Virus record (IMG/VR): IMGVR_UViG_3300046467_000952
Location: 1-30,172 of that record
DNA: 30,172 bases
Source of the DNA: a virus
Direction: 5' to 3' (one strand)
A program made the position numbers and the translations under genes. This document shows positions 1-9,731 of this stretch, piece after piece. Positions within the stretch are counted from its first letter, which is position 1. Every line of letters begins with the position of its first letter. The notes below the pieces were generated by a model, which did not search any database, was not told where the DNA came from, and saw only the letters and a list, made by a program, of their open reading frames with translations.

Positions 1-496
1 CAAAATATCCTTCTATTGAAAATCCTTTAACTTTTCCTGTCTTAACATAATCATTCCAAATTTCATCATTATCAACTTTCATTGAAATCATCCAAGTTCC
101 AATGGGAACGTCCATATCATACATCCTAGTTTTATCTGTTTCACTTTCTACTATCCAACTTTCTACAACAGTTAAACCCTTTAATGGTAATTCATGTTCT
201 ATTGTACTTTTATTTTGATTTGATCTTTTAAAAAACAATTCACTTGCTTGTCTTACGGTTTTTCGAGAGAAATAAATGTAATATTCTTTGTCATCCGTTT
301 TTCTATATATCGGTTTATTAGGAATTAAAGCTGGACCAAGCAATAATCTTTTCTCTGCATCAATTTCTGCAAGTTTAAATTCTTGATTTTTTAATGCTAC
401 AAATTCTTCCTCTATTGCTGGAGCTGACACAATACTTATCGCCTCAATTCCCGATACTTCATCTTCCTCGTTTATAAATAATTCTACTATATCCAT
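1..496 (-). CDS. Prohead protease, XkdF-like (partial, runs off left edge)
   Basis: The N-terminal 165 residues are visible; the C-terminus lies beyond position 1. The protein starts MDIVEFIVNEEDEVSGIEAI and continues through IVSAPAIEEEF, YYIYFSRKTVRQ, VVESWIVE, VPIGTWMISMKV and GKVKGFSIEGYF. This order matches, from memory, the XkdF-type phage serine protease domain of Firmicutes and Bacteroidetes phages, which processes the capsid scaffold during prohead maturation. The domain is nearly complete at the edge, so the missing part is probably a scaffold-like tail. The ATG at 494-496 follows the tape measure gene by about 30 bases and is preceded by TATTATA-N5. Such proteases normally sit just before the major capsid gene, which is found at the opposite edge. 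Family call is by motif recognition only. Confidence 0.75.
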   Translation of the reverse strand, partial: MDIVELFINEEDEVSGIEAISIVSAPAIEEEFVALKNQEFKLAEIDAEKRLLLGPALIPNKPIYRKTDDKEYYIYFSRKTVRQASELFFKRSNQNKSTIEHELPLKGLTVVESWIVESETDKTRMYDMDVPIGTWMISMKVDNDEIWNDYVKTGKVKGFSIEGYF

Positions 497-501
497 ATTA
501 T

Positions 502-508
502 TATAATA
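502..508 (-). promoter_or_regulatory. TATTATA box 5 nt before the protease start
   Basis: TATTATA followed by exactly 5 nt and ATG, on the minus strand. The same arrangement occurs at 10939-10945, 26115-26121 and 28846-28852. It may be a -10-like box giving a leaderless mRNA, or simply an AT-rich translation-start context. Inference only. Confidence 0.35.
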
Positions 509-527
509 TTAATTTATTTGTTTTGTT

Positions 528-2246
528 TTATATTCCTCCTGCTCTAGTTGCTGCTCCAAGGGCTGCTTGTAGTCTAGTCTTTCTATCTAATGCTTGTTGT
601 GAACTAACATCTGTTGCTACAACAAAGGCTCTCACAGGTTTTTGCTGACTACTAGATATTGTTGATGCTAGTTGGCTCTCTGGCGTTGCCCCTACTACAT
701 TAAAAGCGGGAGGTGTTGGTGGAGCTGATGCAACTGGGGCTGAAACACTAGGTGCTGCTACTCCTGCAACTGTTGGCAACGGGGTTCCTATTATCTGTTT
801 TACATTTGCCATACCAGATACAACTGCTGCTGCTGCTGCTGCTGCTCCAAGAGCTGGACCAACAACCGGAATACCAGCTAAAGACTTATAAGAATCAGTT
901 GCGGATTGATAGGTACTAATTAAAGCTCCAGATATAGCTGCTGCCTTTCCAGCTGCTGATTCCTTCCCTAATACAGCTGCAAGATTATTTAAACCTTGTG
1001 CCATGATTTGAGTTTTCTCTCTGTCAGTTAATTTTTCCCAGAAGATTTCATTTTTAGCTTTAACCTCTGACCCTTTATTTGATAAGGCATTTACTGCTTC
1101 AATTTTTTTCTTTTCAAGCTCTACTGTTGCTAAACCAAATCTTTGTGCCTCTGCAATTAGCGTGTCATATTTTTCTTTTGTCTTTTCTATTTCTAAAGCG
1201 TCTTTTTCAGCTTTAGTTATAGCGAGCGCTTCCCTAATTGCTAACTCTGCTGTTGCTTGTTCTTTTAGAAGTGCTTCTTCTGCAGCTGCGATTGCTTTAT
1301 CATCTGCAAGTTGTTTATTCTTTGCGGCATTTTCTTCTGCTTCTGCCTCTCTTTTTTGTGCTGTCAATTCAGCTGTTAAAGCTTTCTGTATTTTTAATGC
1401 AGATGTCTCTAGGGAAATAACCTCTGCTCTTAATCTTGCTTCTTCTAATAAATCTTCTTTTGTGCTACCTGCTAAAGAGTTCTCATCTACCCTAGCTTGT
1501 AATCTCATTTTTGCAGCTGCTATCTGCTTTTTTGTAATAGCATCTTCTATTCTAGCCGCCTCTTTTATAGCTGCTGTTCTTTCTTCAAGAGATACATCCT
1601 CTTTTGCAGCTGCTATTTCTCTTGCTGCTGCAATATCTCTATTTGCTTTAGCCCTTTCCACAAGTAAATCCCTATCTATTTTATCTAGCTTGTTTCTGTT
1701 CTCTTGTAGCTTAGTAGCTTTCTTAATTTCTTCTCTTGTTTCTTTTCCAAAATTAACAACCCCATCTTTGGCAGCTGTTACACTTTCTTTAACATTATCC
1801 CATGCTTCTGCAGCTCCTTTTAAATCTCCAGTAATAAGTTTGCCTAATGCTTTACCAATATTCAGTAATGACGTTCCTAAATTAGCAAGTATATCTACTA
1901 CATTTCCCACTACAGTACCAATCTGGATCATTATGATCCTAAATTTATTTTGTCCTTCCTCTGTATTTGTAAATGCTTTTCCAACAGCAACAATGGCTAA
2001 AGCTATTGCTCCAATTCCTGTTGCTGCAATTGCCACCTTTAATATCCCCATAGACTTGATGGTAGCTTTAACTGATGTTAATAATCCTTTAAATCCTGCA
2101 ATGGCTCCCCCTGTCATTGAATCAAACTTCCCCCCTACTGCTCCGGCCTCTTTTCCTAGACCCTTAGTTGTGTCAGTTGTCTTTTTTATCTTAACATTAG
2201 CCTTATCGGTCTTTGCTACTACTTCTATTTCTACTTTCTTAGCCAT
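528..2246 (-). CDS. Tail tape measure protein
   Basis: A 572-aa protein with the usual tape-measure composition. An N-terminal KVEIEVVAKTDKA segment is followed by a Gly/Ala-rich hydrophobic stretch (about residues 60-95, GAIALAIVAVG), then a long Ala/Glu/Lys-rich coiled coil (about 175-410), a second Ala/Gly-rich hydrophobic stretch (about 465-495) and a Pro/Ala/Ser-rich tail. It would set tail length and pass through the tail tube; 572 residues is short for the family and fits a tail of roughly 80-90 nm if about 1.5 angstrom per residue applies. The ATG overlaps the 45-aa gene before it by 8 bases. The position after the tail-tip genes and before the capsid protease supports the call. Confidence 0.85.
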   Translation of the reverse strand: MAKKVEIEVVAKTDKANVKIKKTTDTTKGLGKEAGAVGGKFDSMTGGAIAGFKGLLTSVKATIKSMGILKVAIAATGIGAIALAIVAVGKAFTNTEEGQNKFRIIMIQIGTVVGNVVDILANLGTSLLNIGKALGKLITGDLKGAAEAWDNVKESVTAAKDGVVNFGKETREEIKKATKLQENRNKLDKIDRDLLVERAKANRDIAAAREIAAAKEDVSLEERTAAIKEAARIEDAITKKQIAAAKMRLQARVDENSLAGSTKEDLLEEARLRAEVISLETSALKIQKALTAELTAQKREAEAEENAAKNKQLADDKAIAAAEEALLKEQATAELAIREALAITKAEKDALEIEKTKEKYDTLIAEAQRFGLATVELEKKKIEAVNALSNKGSEVKAKNEIFWEKLTDREKTQIMAQGLNNLAAVLGKESAAGKAAAISGALISTYQSATDSYKSLAGIPVVGPALGAAAAAAAVVSGMANVKQIIGTPLPTVAGVAAPSVSAPVASAPPTPPAFNVVGATPESQLASTISSSQQKPVRAFVVATDVSSQQALDRKTRLQAALGAATRAGGI

Positions 2247-2376
2247 TCTTAATACGTTTAATTGCGTCTTTGATTGTTAAGGGTACTTTATGCTTACCAA
2301 GAGCTATATCTATGTAATAACCTCTTAATTTTGCTTGTTTAGCTATTTCTAATATTTGTAATGTTTCTTCTAACAT
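2239..2376 (-). CDS. Small hypothetical protein (45 aa) between glycosyltransferase and tape measure
   Basis: A 45-codon frame starting MLEETLQILEIAKQAKLRGY and ending IKDAIKRIKNG. Its ATG overlaps the stop of the preceding gene (ATGTTAG) and its stop overlaps the tape measure start by 8 bases, so it fills an otherwise empty 123-base gap with coupling at both ends. Predicted mostly helical and basic. I do not recognise a family; a tail-assembly cofactor is only a guess from position. Confidence 0.6.
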   Translation of the reverse strand: MLEETLQILEIAKQAKLRGYYIDIALGKHKVPLTIKDAIKRIKNG

Positions 2377-3263
2377 GTTGCTTCTTTAAATGCCCTATAG
2401 TAATAATGACTACAATGGGTTTTTGTTATATCTAAATCAATAGGGGGATAACTGGTTCTGTAATCTGTTTTTTTAAAGAAATTATCAAACTTCTCGTTAT
2501 TTGTTATTCCCGCATTATGCAGGATTGAAACTTTATCTAATCTTGCTATCTCATCTGTTGCCCATGCAAAATCTAGCTGTTCCACAATTCTTGTTTTCCT
2601 TCCTGCTTTCCAAAACTGCCAAAGTGTTGCCCACATTTCTGCTGTCCATGCTTGGATAGGATAAGTGCCTTCATAAAGTTTAATATGATTAGTATTATAT
2701 CTGCTCATTTCTGTATAGAGCTTTATGGAATTTTTATAAACCTCATTCCAAAACTTTTCATCTGTTCCAGAAAAGACAAATTGTCCTCCTCCGGAATCTT
2801 GTTGCCTTTCCTTAATTATCCTTTTATCTATCTTAACTGTATTCGTCATAATATCTAAAATTTCTTCTCCTTTAGAAATTATATAATTATATCCAATGTA
2901 ATTTTTTGTGTCAGAACAGTAAACATAATTCTTGTCAAAAATTGGTAGAGGTTTAGTTAGAACTGTATCTGCATCACAATAATAATATTGGTCAGCTGAC
3001 TTACATGCACAACTGCTAAAAAATCTAGCCATTAAATATGGTTTTATTGCTGGTAGATAATTGCTTTCTTGGATATATGGATAACTTGCAAAAGTTACTC
3101 CTTTATATTTTTTTCTTAATCTGTCAAAACTATAATCTTTTATTTTTCCAAGTAGTATTATAATATCGTTAGGGCTAACTCCATTATCTAAAAATGAGTA
3201 AATCATTGTATCTACTTGCCATTCATAATACTTGCTTTCGGGTTGGGCTGATATATATTTCAT
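2370..3263 (-). CDS. Glycosyltransferase-like protein in the tail module
   Basis: From the ATG at 3261-3263 this is 297 aa, starting MKYISAQPESKYYEWQVDTM. That ATG begins one base after the previous stop (TAGTATG); a GTG 18 bases upstream would lie inside the neighbour and is less likely. The segment YYYCDADTVL (Asp97-Ala-Asp99) looks like the DxD metal/nucleotide-sugar motif of GT-A glycosyltransferases. SGGGQFVFSG and LHNAGI further on also fit this fold. The enzyme would transfer a sugar, but substrate and acceptor cannot be read from sequence. It sits between the giant tail-tip gene and the tape measure, so a virion protein or a host surface glycan are both possible targets. Function is inference from motifs. 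Confidence 0.6.
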   Translation of the reverse strand: MKYISAQPESKYYEWQVDTMIYSFLDNGVSPNDIIILLGKIKDYSFDRLRKKYKGVTFASYPYIQESNYLPAIKPYLMARFFSSCACKSADQYYYCDADTVLTKPLPIFDKNYVYCSDTKNYIGYNYIISKGEEILDIMTNTVKIDKRIIKERQQDSGGGQFVFSGTDEKFWNEVYKNSIKLYTEMSRYNTNHIKLYEGTYPIQAWTAEMWATLWQFWKAGRKTRIVEQLDFAWATDEIARLDKVSILHNAGITNNEKFDNFFKKTDYRTSYPPIDLDITKTHCSHYYYRAFKEATC

Positions 3264-3264
3264 A

Positions 3265-6200
3265 CTAAGGTTGGTTTCCACAAGCTGGACACGATATAGC
3301 TAATCCCAATGCACTACCATTCCAAATGTAGTAATCTATTAAATCTACTGTTAAATATTTTGTTCCTGTTTGAAGGCTATTACAGTTTTTATCTGACCAT
3401 ATTTTTGTAGCTGATGTTATTGTGTTAGAATCCATGTATATAGTTTCTAAAGATAAATCACAACAAGCATTTTGTGCTGCTACAGTTGATGTATATAATC
3501 CTTGACTTCCACAAAGAACAGTTGTTGTCGTTGTTGTAGTAGTAGTACCAATACAGCTACCTGTAATTTCCCCATAAATTGTTCCATCTTCAACTGTTTC
3601 ACTTCCCGTAATGTTATAACAGTTAGAGCCATCTGTACTAATAGTAATATTTGTGTCTCCAACTAAATTGGTTTCGTTAACTTGAACATAGGTAGTAAAA
3701 CTATCACTCTGTCTTTGAACTGTAAATACATTATCTGGAGTTGGGGCATCTTCACAGCCGGACAAGCCTGTATCAACAACAGTCCCCGCTGATGTTAAAC
3801 TGTTATTATAAGTTCTAGCAATTACAATATATTTGATTGAGCCTACTGTTACCCTATCATTAGTTACTAATGTTATCTCATCTTCTGTTTGTTCAGACCT
3901 TAATTGTGTGTAATTGTCAGAACATCTTTTCAGTTGATAATATACATTACCAGTACAATCACTACATTGGTCATAATGAGGAAAATTATTTACTCCTGAT
4001 GTTGTTGCATCTATCCAATCATCAGTTTGGTCTCCACTATAAGTAGTTGGAGATGAATAACAAGCTCCTCCTGCTCCATCTTGAACTACTGCTGGAAAAG
4101 AATCTGAATCATTACCAAAAATAATAGTTATCAATCCAGTTGGACAATCTGTATATTGTCTCCAAACAGTTAGAGTTGGTTTTGATGGGTCAGATGGTGT
4201 TTCTGGAGGCTTAGGTAAACACTCTCCGTAATCTTCCCAGACCTGTAAACTTCCAGGCTCATAATATCTATAAAAAGATCCTGCTGTTAAATATCCTGTT
4301 GTGTAAAATCCTTCTGATGCATAATTCTCTGTTCCTACATCAGAGGCATTAGAATACATTTTTTCTAAAGAATTAGCAGAGGTTAAAGTAGCATTATTAT
4401 CAAAATAATAATATCCTCCAATACCTTGGTCATCATCACAATAATCATATAAAGGATTCCAGCCAATACCCATATAATATAAGTAATTAGCATCTAAACA
4501 GATAACACAAACAGAGAAAGCCGTGCCGTTCCAATATCTTCTTCTAGTATTATCGCTTACTAAAGAGTAATGTCCTGCTGGCGCATTTACAGTACAATCT
4601 GTATAAGTATATAAATTTGTTGCATCACAAAAAGCAACAGAATCATCAGCTCCATTTATATAGTAAAATAATTCAGAGGTTGCTGATTCACAAACACTAC
4701 TTGTTGAGTTATATCTTAAATTTATCTTGCTTTTTGTTGTTAAACATGGGTCTGTTGTAGTCGCCTCTGTATCTGTACATGCAGCACACCCTACATACTC
4801 TGCCTCTCCTACTGTAATACCATCATTTGACCCCCAGTTACTTGCAAATGTTGTAGCACTTGTATAATAACAATTACCATTAATTTTTAAAGAGCTTCCT
4901 GTTGTTGTTGAGCCAACAGTAAATGAAGTTCTAGACCTTATATAAACTGTCTGTCCCGCAACGGACTCTCCAGTACATCCTGTTACGATATAATAATTAT
5001 AGACGATTAATTGTACTTCTCCCTCTCCAAAAGTTGTAGTGACTGTTTGCGATGTAGTAAATGTACCTCCCGCATTACTTACTGAGGGTTTATTTCCTAT
5101 CCATTCATACCCTGTATTTAATTCTACATCTGAGGTAAAGTTAAACACAGTTCCAGAGTTTTGAGTAATCTCATCTCCAACCTGATTTCCTGTTATTGTA
5201 TAACCAGAAGATGTGCCTGAAATATTACTTGTATTTATAGCAAGAGTTAATGTAATTAGAGATACATCTGTCCAGTTAACATCGTGAGTGTCCTCTCTTT
5301 CAATTGCTTCTCCTGTTGTTGAGTTAGTACCTTCAACAGTAACCGTATAGGTAACAGTAACAGGTCTTGTTGGTTGGGTAACAGTAGTTTCTGTTATAGT
5401 TGCTGTTGAACTAGAGCTACTAGCGGCTCCTCCCGACCATGCGTAAGTTATAGCATGAGGAGTTCCAGAAATACCACTTAGAGTTGTCCCTAACGTTATT
5501 GAGCTGCCTATTGTCCTAGCGGTTGCTCCATAAATTGTAACAAAAGCATTACTCGGTTGAACCGACCCTGCTAATATAGTATTAACTGTTGCGTTTGCTG
5601 TTCCTACTATGCCAGAGGCATTTGTAATTGAAGGGCCTTGAGTAAAACCATATCCACTATTTGCAGTTACAGTCGTATTAAAGAAAAACTCTGACCCTGT
5701 TACTAAACTTTTTGTTGCCCCTGTTTGGTCTCCTCCAATAAAATAGCCTTCTGGTGGACCAGTAATATTATTAGCTACATTTAAAGTAATTGTGTATTTT
5801 TTTGGAGACCATAAAACTGTATGAATATCTGTAAAATCTTCATCATCATCATCATCTGTTGCAACACAAGTATAATCAATATATCCTGTTGCTGTTGCCT
5901 CTGTAAAAGATATAGCTGCTGTTGTTCCAGACGCACTTCCTCCACTCCAAAGATAAGTAGCTGTTCCAATAAAATTATTAGCTGTTGCTGTTAGAGTAAT
6001 ACTATCCGTATTGTCAGCAGATGTTACACCTGTAATTGTTACACTTCTTCCTACATCACAAGTTATATCTACTGTTGGTGTTGTATTATCAACAGTACAT
6101 AAAGTTGAATCAGCAGAACACTGCGTACATACGTCTGGGTCTGGTACAACTGGCGGCTCCGTTGGAGTTGAGCCTCCAATAGAAACAGTAAGCTCATTAA

Positions 6201-8265
6201 TCATCTCTATCTTGCTTATGCCAGTTTTAAAATCTGTTTCTAAGGTGTTTATTGTATAGTTCCTGTCAAATATCGCAAGAGTATCAGCAAGATTAATTTC
6301 TTGTAAAATCTTAATCGGTAAATAAGCAGTTATAGTTGTTAATCTTTTATCTAAAGCAAAGACGTCTTGGATATAACTTTTATAATATTTAAAAAATAGG
6401 GTTTCTCCAAAAGCACTTGTATTTGTATATTCGCTTATTTCGTTTTTGAAATTCATGGAAGATTCCGAAGTACTTGAATTTGTGCTTACACTATTTATTG
6501 GCATAAATGCACTTGTATCAATTTCTTGTTTAGTTGAAGTTTTATCAGCTAGGAAACTTATTGGATTTTCGCTTACAGCTATAAGCTCTGCATAAAAAAG
6601 TAAAGGCTTACCAAAATAAGGGTCTGAATTATCATCTACAAACCACCCTACTTGAATCGTTTCTGTTGTTCCTAATATATCATCTTTTAATCGTTCATAT
6701 TTCATGTGTTCAAAAGGAAGGCTAACCGTATAAGTTGAAGGACTAGCATCATAATAATCATCTCCACTATAATGTTCTGTTCCCCAAGATTGATTGCTTA
6801 ATTGATTATGTTGCTTTGCTAGTTTTGTTTCTAATCCCTCGTATTTAAATTCTACTTCTTTATAGGGGAGAGCTACATCTACTGTGCCTGCGTTTTGGTC
6901 AACATATTTTGTAATATCCCAAACAACCTCTGAGTCTGCATAATAATCTTCTAATGGTTTTACAATAATTACCCCTCCATCCTCATAGGCTGTTAAATTA
7001 AACATCTTAAATAATCCAGTTAGAAAATCTATAACTTTCATCTCTGGCATTTGTTCGGCTATTATAAATTTTCTTGTATCGCTATAACTAAAGGTTGAAT
7101 CTAAAGCATAAGTTGCTTGGTCAGTTCCATCGGTTAAATCTAACGCCCATTGTGTATCTGTGCTTAAAGTAAAACTTGTTTCTTCTGATTCTATATAAAT
7201 CTTATAGCTACCGTTTGTTAAAAATAAGTTAGTAAGAGTTATAGAGGTAGCAGTGGTCATTGTCTTTTGACCATTATCTAATACACCTGTCCCATCTTTA
7301 ATAACTCTTATTGTTGCTGTTATTGAAGTGGTAGAGGCAATTGTTAAACTAGCCCTTACCTCTCCTGTTGTTAGGCCAGAAATTATAAGCTCATTAGATT
7401 CACTTCTAACATTGCTCATTGCAACATGTCTGTCAATGGTAAATCCTGTTATCTGTTTTGAGATTTCAGCTGATTCAAATGCTGCTCCTTTTTTTCTGTG
7501 TAACCATAAATATAAATTAAAGTAAGGAGCATTGTTTGGATAGAAAAAATCTTCTGAAAAAGTGATTCCATATTTTCTTTCTATAGCTTCTATAATTGCA
7601 TGTACTCTTAATCCAAATTTTAACTCCTCAAAATAAACTCCAGCATGAACTGATTGATTATAATCTATATTTTGAGAAGTCGCTGTATCTGAATATGCAG
7701 TTCCATCAGTTGTGGACCAATAAAATCTTTGGGTGTGAGAAATCAAAGGCGCAATAATTGCATTTACATAAGGAGTTTCAGCGGATGTTTCTGGATCTGT
7801 ATAGGTATATGAAAGAGCTGTTGTTAATGCAAGCTTAACATTTGCAGCAGTATAGTCTGTATCAAAGGTAGATAACTCTAATCCGGATAGGTCTTCATCT
7901 CCTACAAGATCATTTAGAGATATAGTATTTCCAAAAAAAGTAATCCTATAAGAGTCTGGACTTCCGTCTCTCATATCAACTCCATCTAATCTTATTTTGC
8001 CATCTTTAAATGGCCTATGGTTTAATTCTAGAGTTGCTGTTTTTTTTAATCTTGCATCAAAGCCATCTATAATGCTATAATTATAGTAATGTTTAAAAAC
8101 CTTATTATTCTTTTTTGAGGCGGGTACGTCAAAGCTCCTGCTAAACTCCACAAAGATCTGTGAGATGTCCTTTATGTTTTGGATAGACTGAATTACATTA
8201 ACAGATTCATCAGTAAATAAATCCATTCTGTTTCCTTCAATATATAACTGTAAATAGGCTTTCAT
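3265..8265 (-). CDS. Large tail-tip / receptor-binding protein (1666 aa)
   Basis: The largest gene of the window. The first ~700 residues form a Cys-poor structural region, which I associate with baseplate or tail-hub proteins of Bacteroidetes phages. From about residue 715 it changes: two Ig/PKD-like units with the repeated core Y-x-W-S-G-G-x-A-S (about 775 and 942), a poly-Asp run near 805, then a Cys-rich C-terminal half (about 1095-1666) built from CxxC pairs and recurring Tyr-rich units ending in YWNGTAF or YIWNGSA. A run of nine Thr (about 1577) precedes the last unit. The layout suggests a virion anchor followed by exchangeable adhesion modules at the tail tip. It overlaps the stop of the upstream 316-aa gene by one base. 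The structural role is well supported by context; receptor binding is inferred. Confidence 0.7.
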   Translation of the reverse strand: MKAYLQLYIEGNRMDLFTDESVNVIQSIQNIKDISQIFVEFSRSFDVPASKKNNKVFKHYYNYSIIDGFDARLKKTATLELNHRPFKDGKIRLDGVDMRDGSPDSYRITFFGNTISLNDLVGDEDLSGLELSTFDTDYTAANVKLALTTALSYTYTDPETSAETPYVNAIIAPLISHTQRFYWSTTDGTAYSDTATSQNIDYNQSVHAGVYFEELKFGLRVHAIIEAIERKYGITFSEDFFYPNNAPYFNLYLWLHRKKGAAFESAEISKQITGFTIDRHVAMSNVRSESNELIISGLTTGEVRASLTIASTTSITATIRVIKDGTGVLDNGQKTMTTATSITLTNLFLTNGSYKIYIESEETSFTLSTDTQWALDLTDGTDQATYALDSTFSYSDTRKFIIAEQMPEMKVIDFLTGLFKMFNLTAYEDGGVIIVKPLEDYYADSEVVWDITKYVDQNAGTVDVALPYKEVEFKYEGLETKLAKQHNQLSNQSWGTEHYSGDDYYDASPSTYTVSLPFEHMKYERLKDDILGTTETIQVGWFVDDNSDPYFGKPLLFYAELIAVSENPISFLADKTSTKQEIDTSAFMPINSVSTNSSTSESSMNFKNEISEYTNTSAFGETLFFKYYKSYIQDVFALDKRLTTITAYLPIKILQEINLADTLAIFDRNYTINTLETDFKTGISKIEMINELTVSIGGSTPTEPPVVPDPDVCTQCSADSTLCTVDNTTPTVDITCDVGRSVTITGVTSADNTDSITLTATANNFIGTATYLWSGGSASGTTAAISFTEATATGYIDYTCVATDDDDDEDFTDIHTVLWSPKKYTITLNVANNITGPPEGYFIGGDQTGATKSLVTGSEFFFNTTVTANSGYGFTQGPSITNASGIVGTANATVNTILAGSVQPSNAFVTIYGATARTIGSSITLGTTLSGISGTPHAITYAWSGGAASSSSSTATITETTVTQPTRPVTVTYTVTVEGTNSTTGEAIEREDTHDVNWTDVSLITLTLAINTSNISGTSSGYTITGNQVGDEITQNSGTVFNFTSDVELNTGYEWIGNKPSVSNAGGTFTTSQTVTTTFGEGEVQLIVYNYYIVTGCTGESVAGQTVYIRSRTSFTVGSTTTGSSLKINGNCYYTSATTFASNWGSNDGITVGEAEYVGCAACTDTEATTTDPCLTTKSKINLRYNSTSSVCESATSELFYYINGADDSVAFCDATNLYTYTDCTVNAPAGHYSLVSDNTRRRYWNGTAFSVCVICLDANYLYYMGIGWNPLYDYCDDDQGIGGYYYFDNNATLTSANSLEKMYSNASDVGTENYASEGFYTTGYLTAGSFYRYYEPGSLQVWEDYGECLPKPPETPSDPSKPTLTVWRQYTDCPTGLITIIFGNDSDSFPAVVQDGAGGACYSSPTTYSGDQTDDWIDATTSGVNNFPHYDQCSDCTGNVYYQLKRCSDNYTQLRSEQTEDEITLVTNDRVTVGSIKYIVIARTYNNSLTSAGTVVDTGLSGCEDAPTPDNVFTVQRQSDSFTTYVQVNETNLVGDTNITISTDGSNCYNITGSETVEDGTIYGEITGSCIGTTTTTTTTTVLCGSQGLYTSTVAAQNACCDLSLETIYMDSNTITSATKIWSDKNCNSLQTGTKYLTVDLIDYYIWNGSALGLAISCPACGNQP

Positions 8266-9215
8266 TATCTTACTCTGTCAATACTTTCATGAGCATACTC
8301 TAAGCCAAGAGTGTATTGAACTAACTTGTCATTCTTACTTGTCCTAAATGTCATGTTGCTAGTTGCTACATCTACTGGATGGATAGAGTTGTCTATTGTT
8401 GCCCAGACCTGCTCCGATAACATTAGCTGTTTTATTGGCTCATTCATTCCATCATCTATATACCCTGTATTGATTATAATTCTTTCCCTGCCTCTTTTTG
8501 TTAATGTTTTAAATTGATGAGATTGACTTGAATAAGTTCCAGTTGTTGAAATATTTGAATTATTATATTTTTCTATTTCTGTAGAAATTGACTTTGAGCT
8601 TTTCATGTCAAAATACATATCTTGTAATGCTCCATATTTGTTCACAAATGTAACTTTGACTGGAGAGTTTTTTGAGCATTGAGTTCTAGTAATTGTGATT
8701 GTTTGAGCTGGACTTCCAACTGCAATAGATGTAGAGCTTGTACTAAATGCTTCATAAACAATTGCTCCAGATGAAAGAGTTGGTATAAACCCTGCTATAC
8801 TCTCTGGGACATAGACTATAGTATTGTCTTGCATTAAACAAACTCCTTCAGAACAATAATTTTTATTAGAGCTAGTATTTACATAATCCCAATATCCCCC
8901 AAAACCATTATGGGTAAAAGTAACAGTTCCTACAGAGCTTCCCCCTGCGTCAATAGCATCATACCAAGTTACATCTCCAGAAATATCTACAACAGCACTT
9001 ATATAACTTCCTGCATAAGCAATATCTAAATAGTCTCTACATAATTGAGCAATCTCAAAGGTTACACTATTTGTTGGAGTGTTTTTTACAATAGTATATC
9101 TCAATGTGCTTCCGTCCTCTGTATTGCCTTTGATTGTCAATTCTAATTTTGCTGACAACCCAGTGGCTTTAGATAGGTTAACATAATAAGGACTTCTTAA
9201 TAATATATTTGCCAT
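8265..9215 (-). CDS. Putative tail/baseplate protein (316 aa)
   Basis: A 316-aa beta-rich, Ser/Thr-rich protein starting MANILLRSPYYVNLSKATGL. It contains a middle segment with three Cys (NYCSEGVCLM, TQCSKNSP) and a C-terminal section KRGRERIIINTGYIDDGMNE. I do not recognise a named family. It lies between the connector-like gene and the 1666-aa tail-tip gene with which it shares a 1-base overlap, so the two are probably translated together and may form one distal-tail assembly. It could be a distal tail protein equivalent. Confidence 0.5.
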   Translation of the reverse strand: MANILLRSPYYVNLSKATGLSAKLELTIKGNTEDGSTLRYTIVKNTPTNSVTFEIAQLCRDYLDIAYAGSYISAVVDISGDVTWYDAIDAGGSSVGTVTFTHNGFGGYWDYVNTSSNKNYCSEGVCLMQDNTIVYVPESIAGFIPTLSSGAIVYEAFSTSSTSIAVGSPAQTITITRTQCSKNSPVKVTFVNKYGALQDMYFDMKSSKSISTEIEKYNNSNISTTGTYSSQSHQFKTLTKRGRERIIINTGYIDDGMNEPIKQLMLSEQVWATIDNSIHPVDVATSNMTFRTSKNDKLVQYTLGLEYAHESIDRVR

Positions 9216-9218
9216 TGT

Positions 9219-9731
9219 TTATTTCTTTAAACTAAAATCTAAAAACTTTTCAAAATCTAAACCATAAGCATCTATGAAATCTTTTGGCAATCTTTTAAAT
9301 GCTGCTTCAAATGGTTTTGTAAAAAACAGGCTAGGCTTTATGCCCTTCTGAAAAATACTCCTCTGGATTAGAAAGGCTAAACTGTTTTGTCCTCCCCTTA
9401 TAAATTTTCCTGTTTCTTTATCCTTTAACCTCATCCTCCTAGCATTAACCCATTTCAATATTGCCCCCCTTGGAGGCATCTTATTACTATAAGAGAAAGG
9501 GGTATTATATTTTTTTTTCTTTCCACTTACTCCTTTGTCTTGAAATATCCCATAGTCATCCATAAGAAATTGTAATGAAAATGAGTTTGGCATAACTTTA
9601 AACTTTGCTTCTAAGCTCTCATAGAGACCTTTAGAGACATTCTTTTTCTTTTTGGTCAGGTTTGACTTAGACTGTTTAATTACGTAGTCTCTAAACTTCT
9701 TTAAAACTCTTGTTTGTTCTTTCTTTAACAT
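9219..9731 (-). CDS. HK97 gp10-like head-tail connector/neck protein
   Basis: A 170-aa, strongly basic protein. The segments DYGIFQDKGVSGKKKKY, then PRGAILKWVNARR, FLIQRSIFQKGIKPSLFF and the final amphipathic helix resemble HK97-gp10-type neck proteins, in which a central Y/G-x-x-x-x-x-G motif precedes the C-terminal helices. Such proteins stabilise the head-tail joint or tail terminator. It overlaps the preceding 157-aa gene by 7 bases. No search was possible, so the family is a motif-level guess. Confidence 0.55.
   Translation of the reverse strand: MLKKEQTRVLKKFRDYVIKQSKSNLTKKKKNVSKGLYESLEAKFKVMPNSFSLQFLMDDYGIFQDKGVSGKKKKYNTPFSYSNKMPPRGAILKWVNARRMRLKDKETGKFIRGGQNSLAFLIQRSIFQKGIKPSLFFTKPFEAAFKRLPKDFIDAYGLDFEKFLDFSLKK

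Noticed and set aside
1162-2280. A 372-codon plus-strand open frame opposite the tape measure gene
   Set aside because: The Ala/Glu/Lys-rich coiled coil on the minus strand leaves few stops in the opposite frame. Its translation is a Ser/Ala/Phe-rich string without a domain, and it covers a real gene.
3480-6259. Short frames inside the 1666-aa gene (both strands)
   Set aside because: They arise from triplet runs such as poly-Thr and poly-Asp codons read in other frames; translations are low-complexity Leu/Gln strings.
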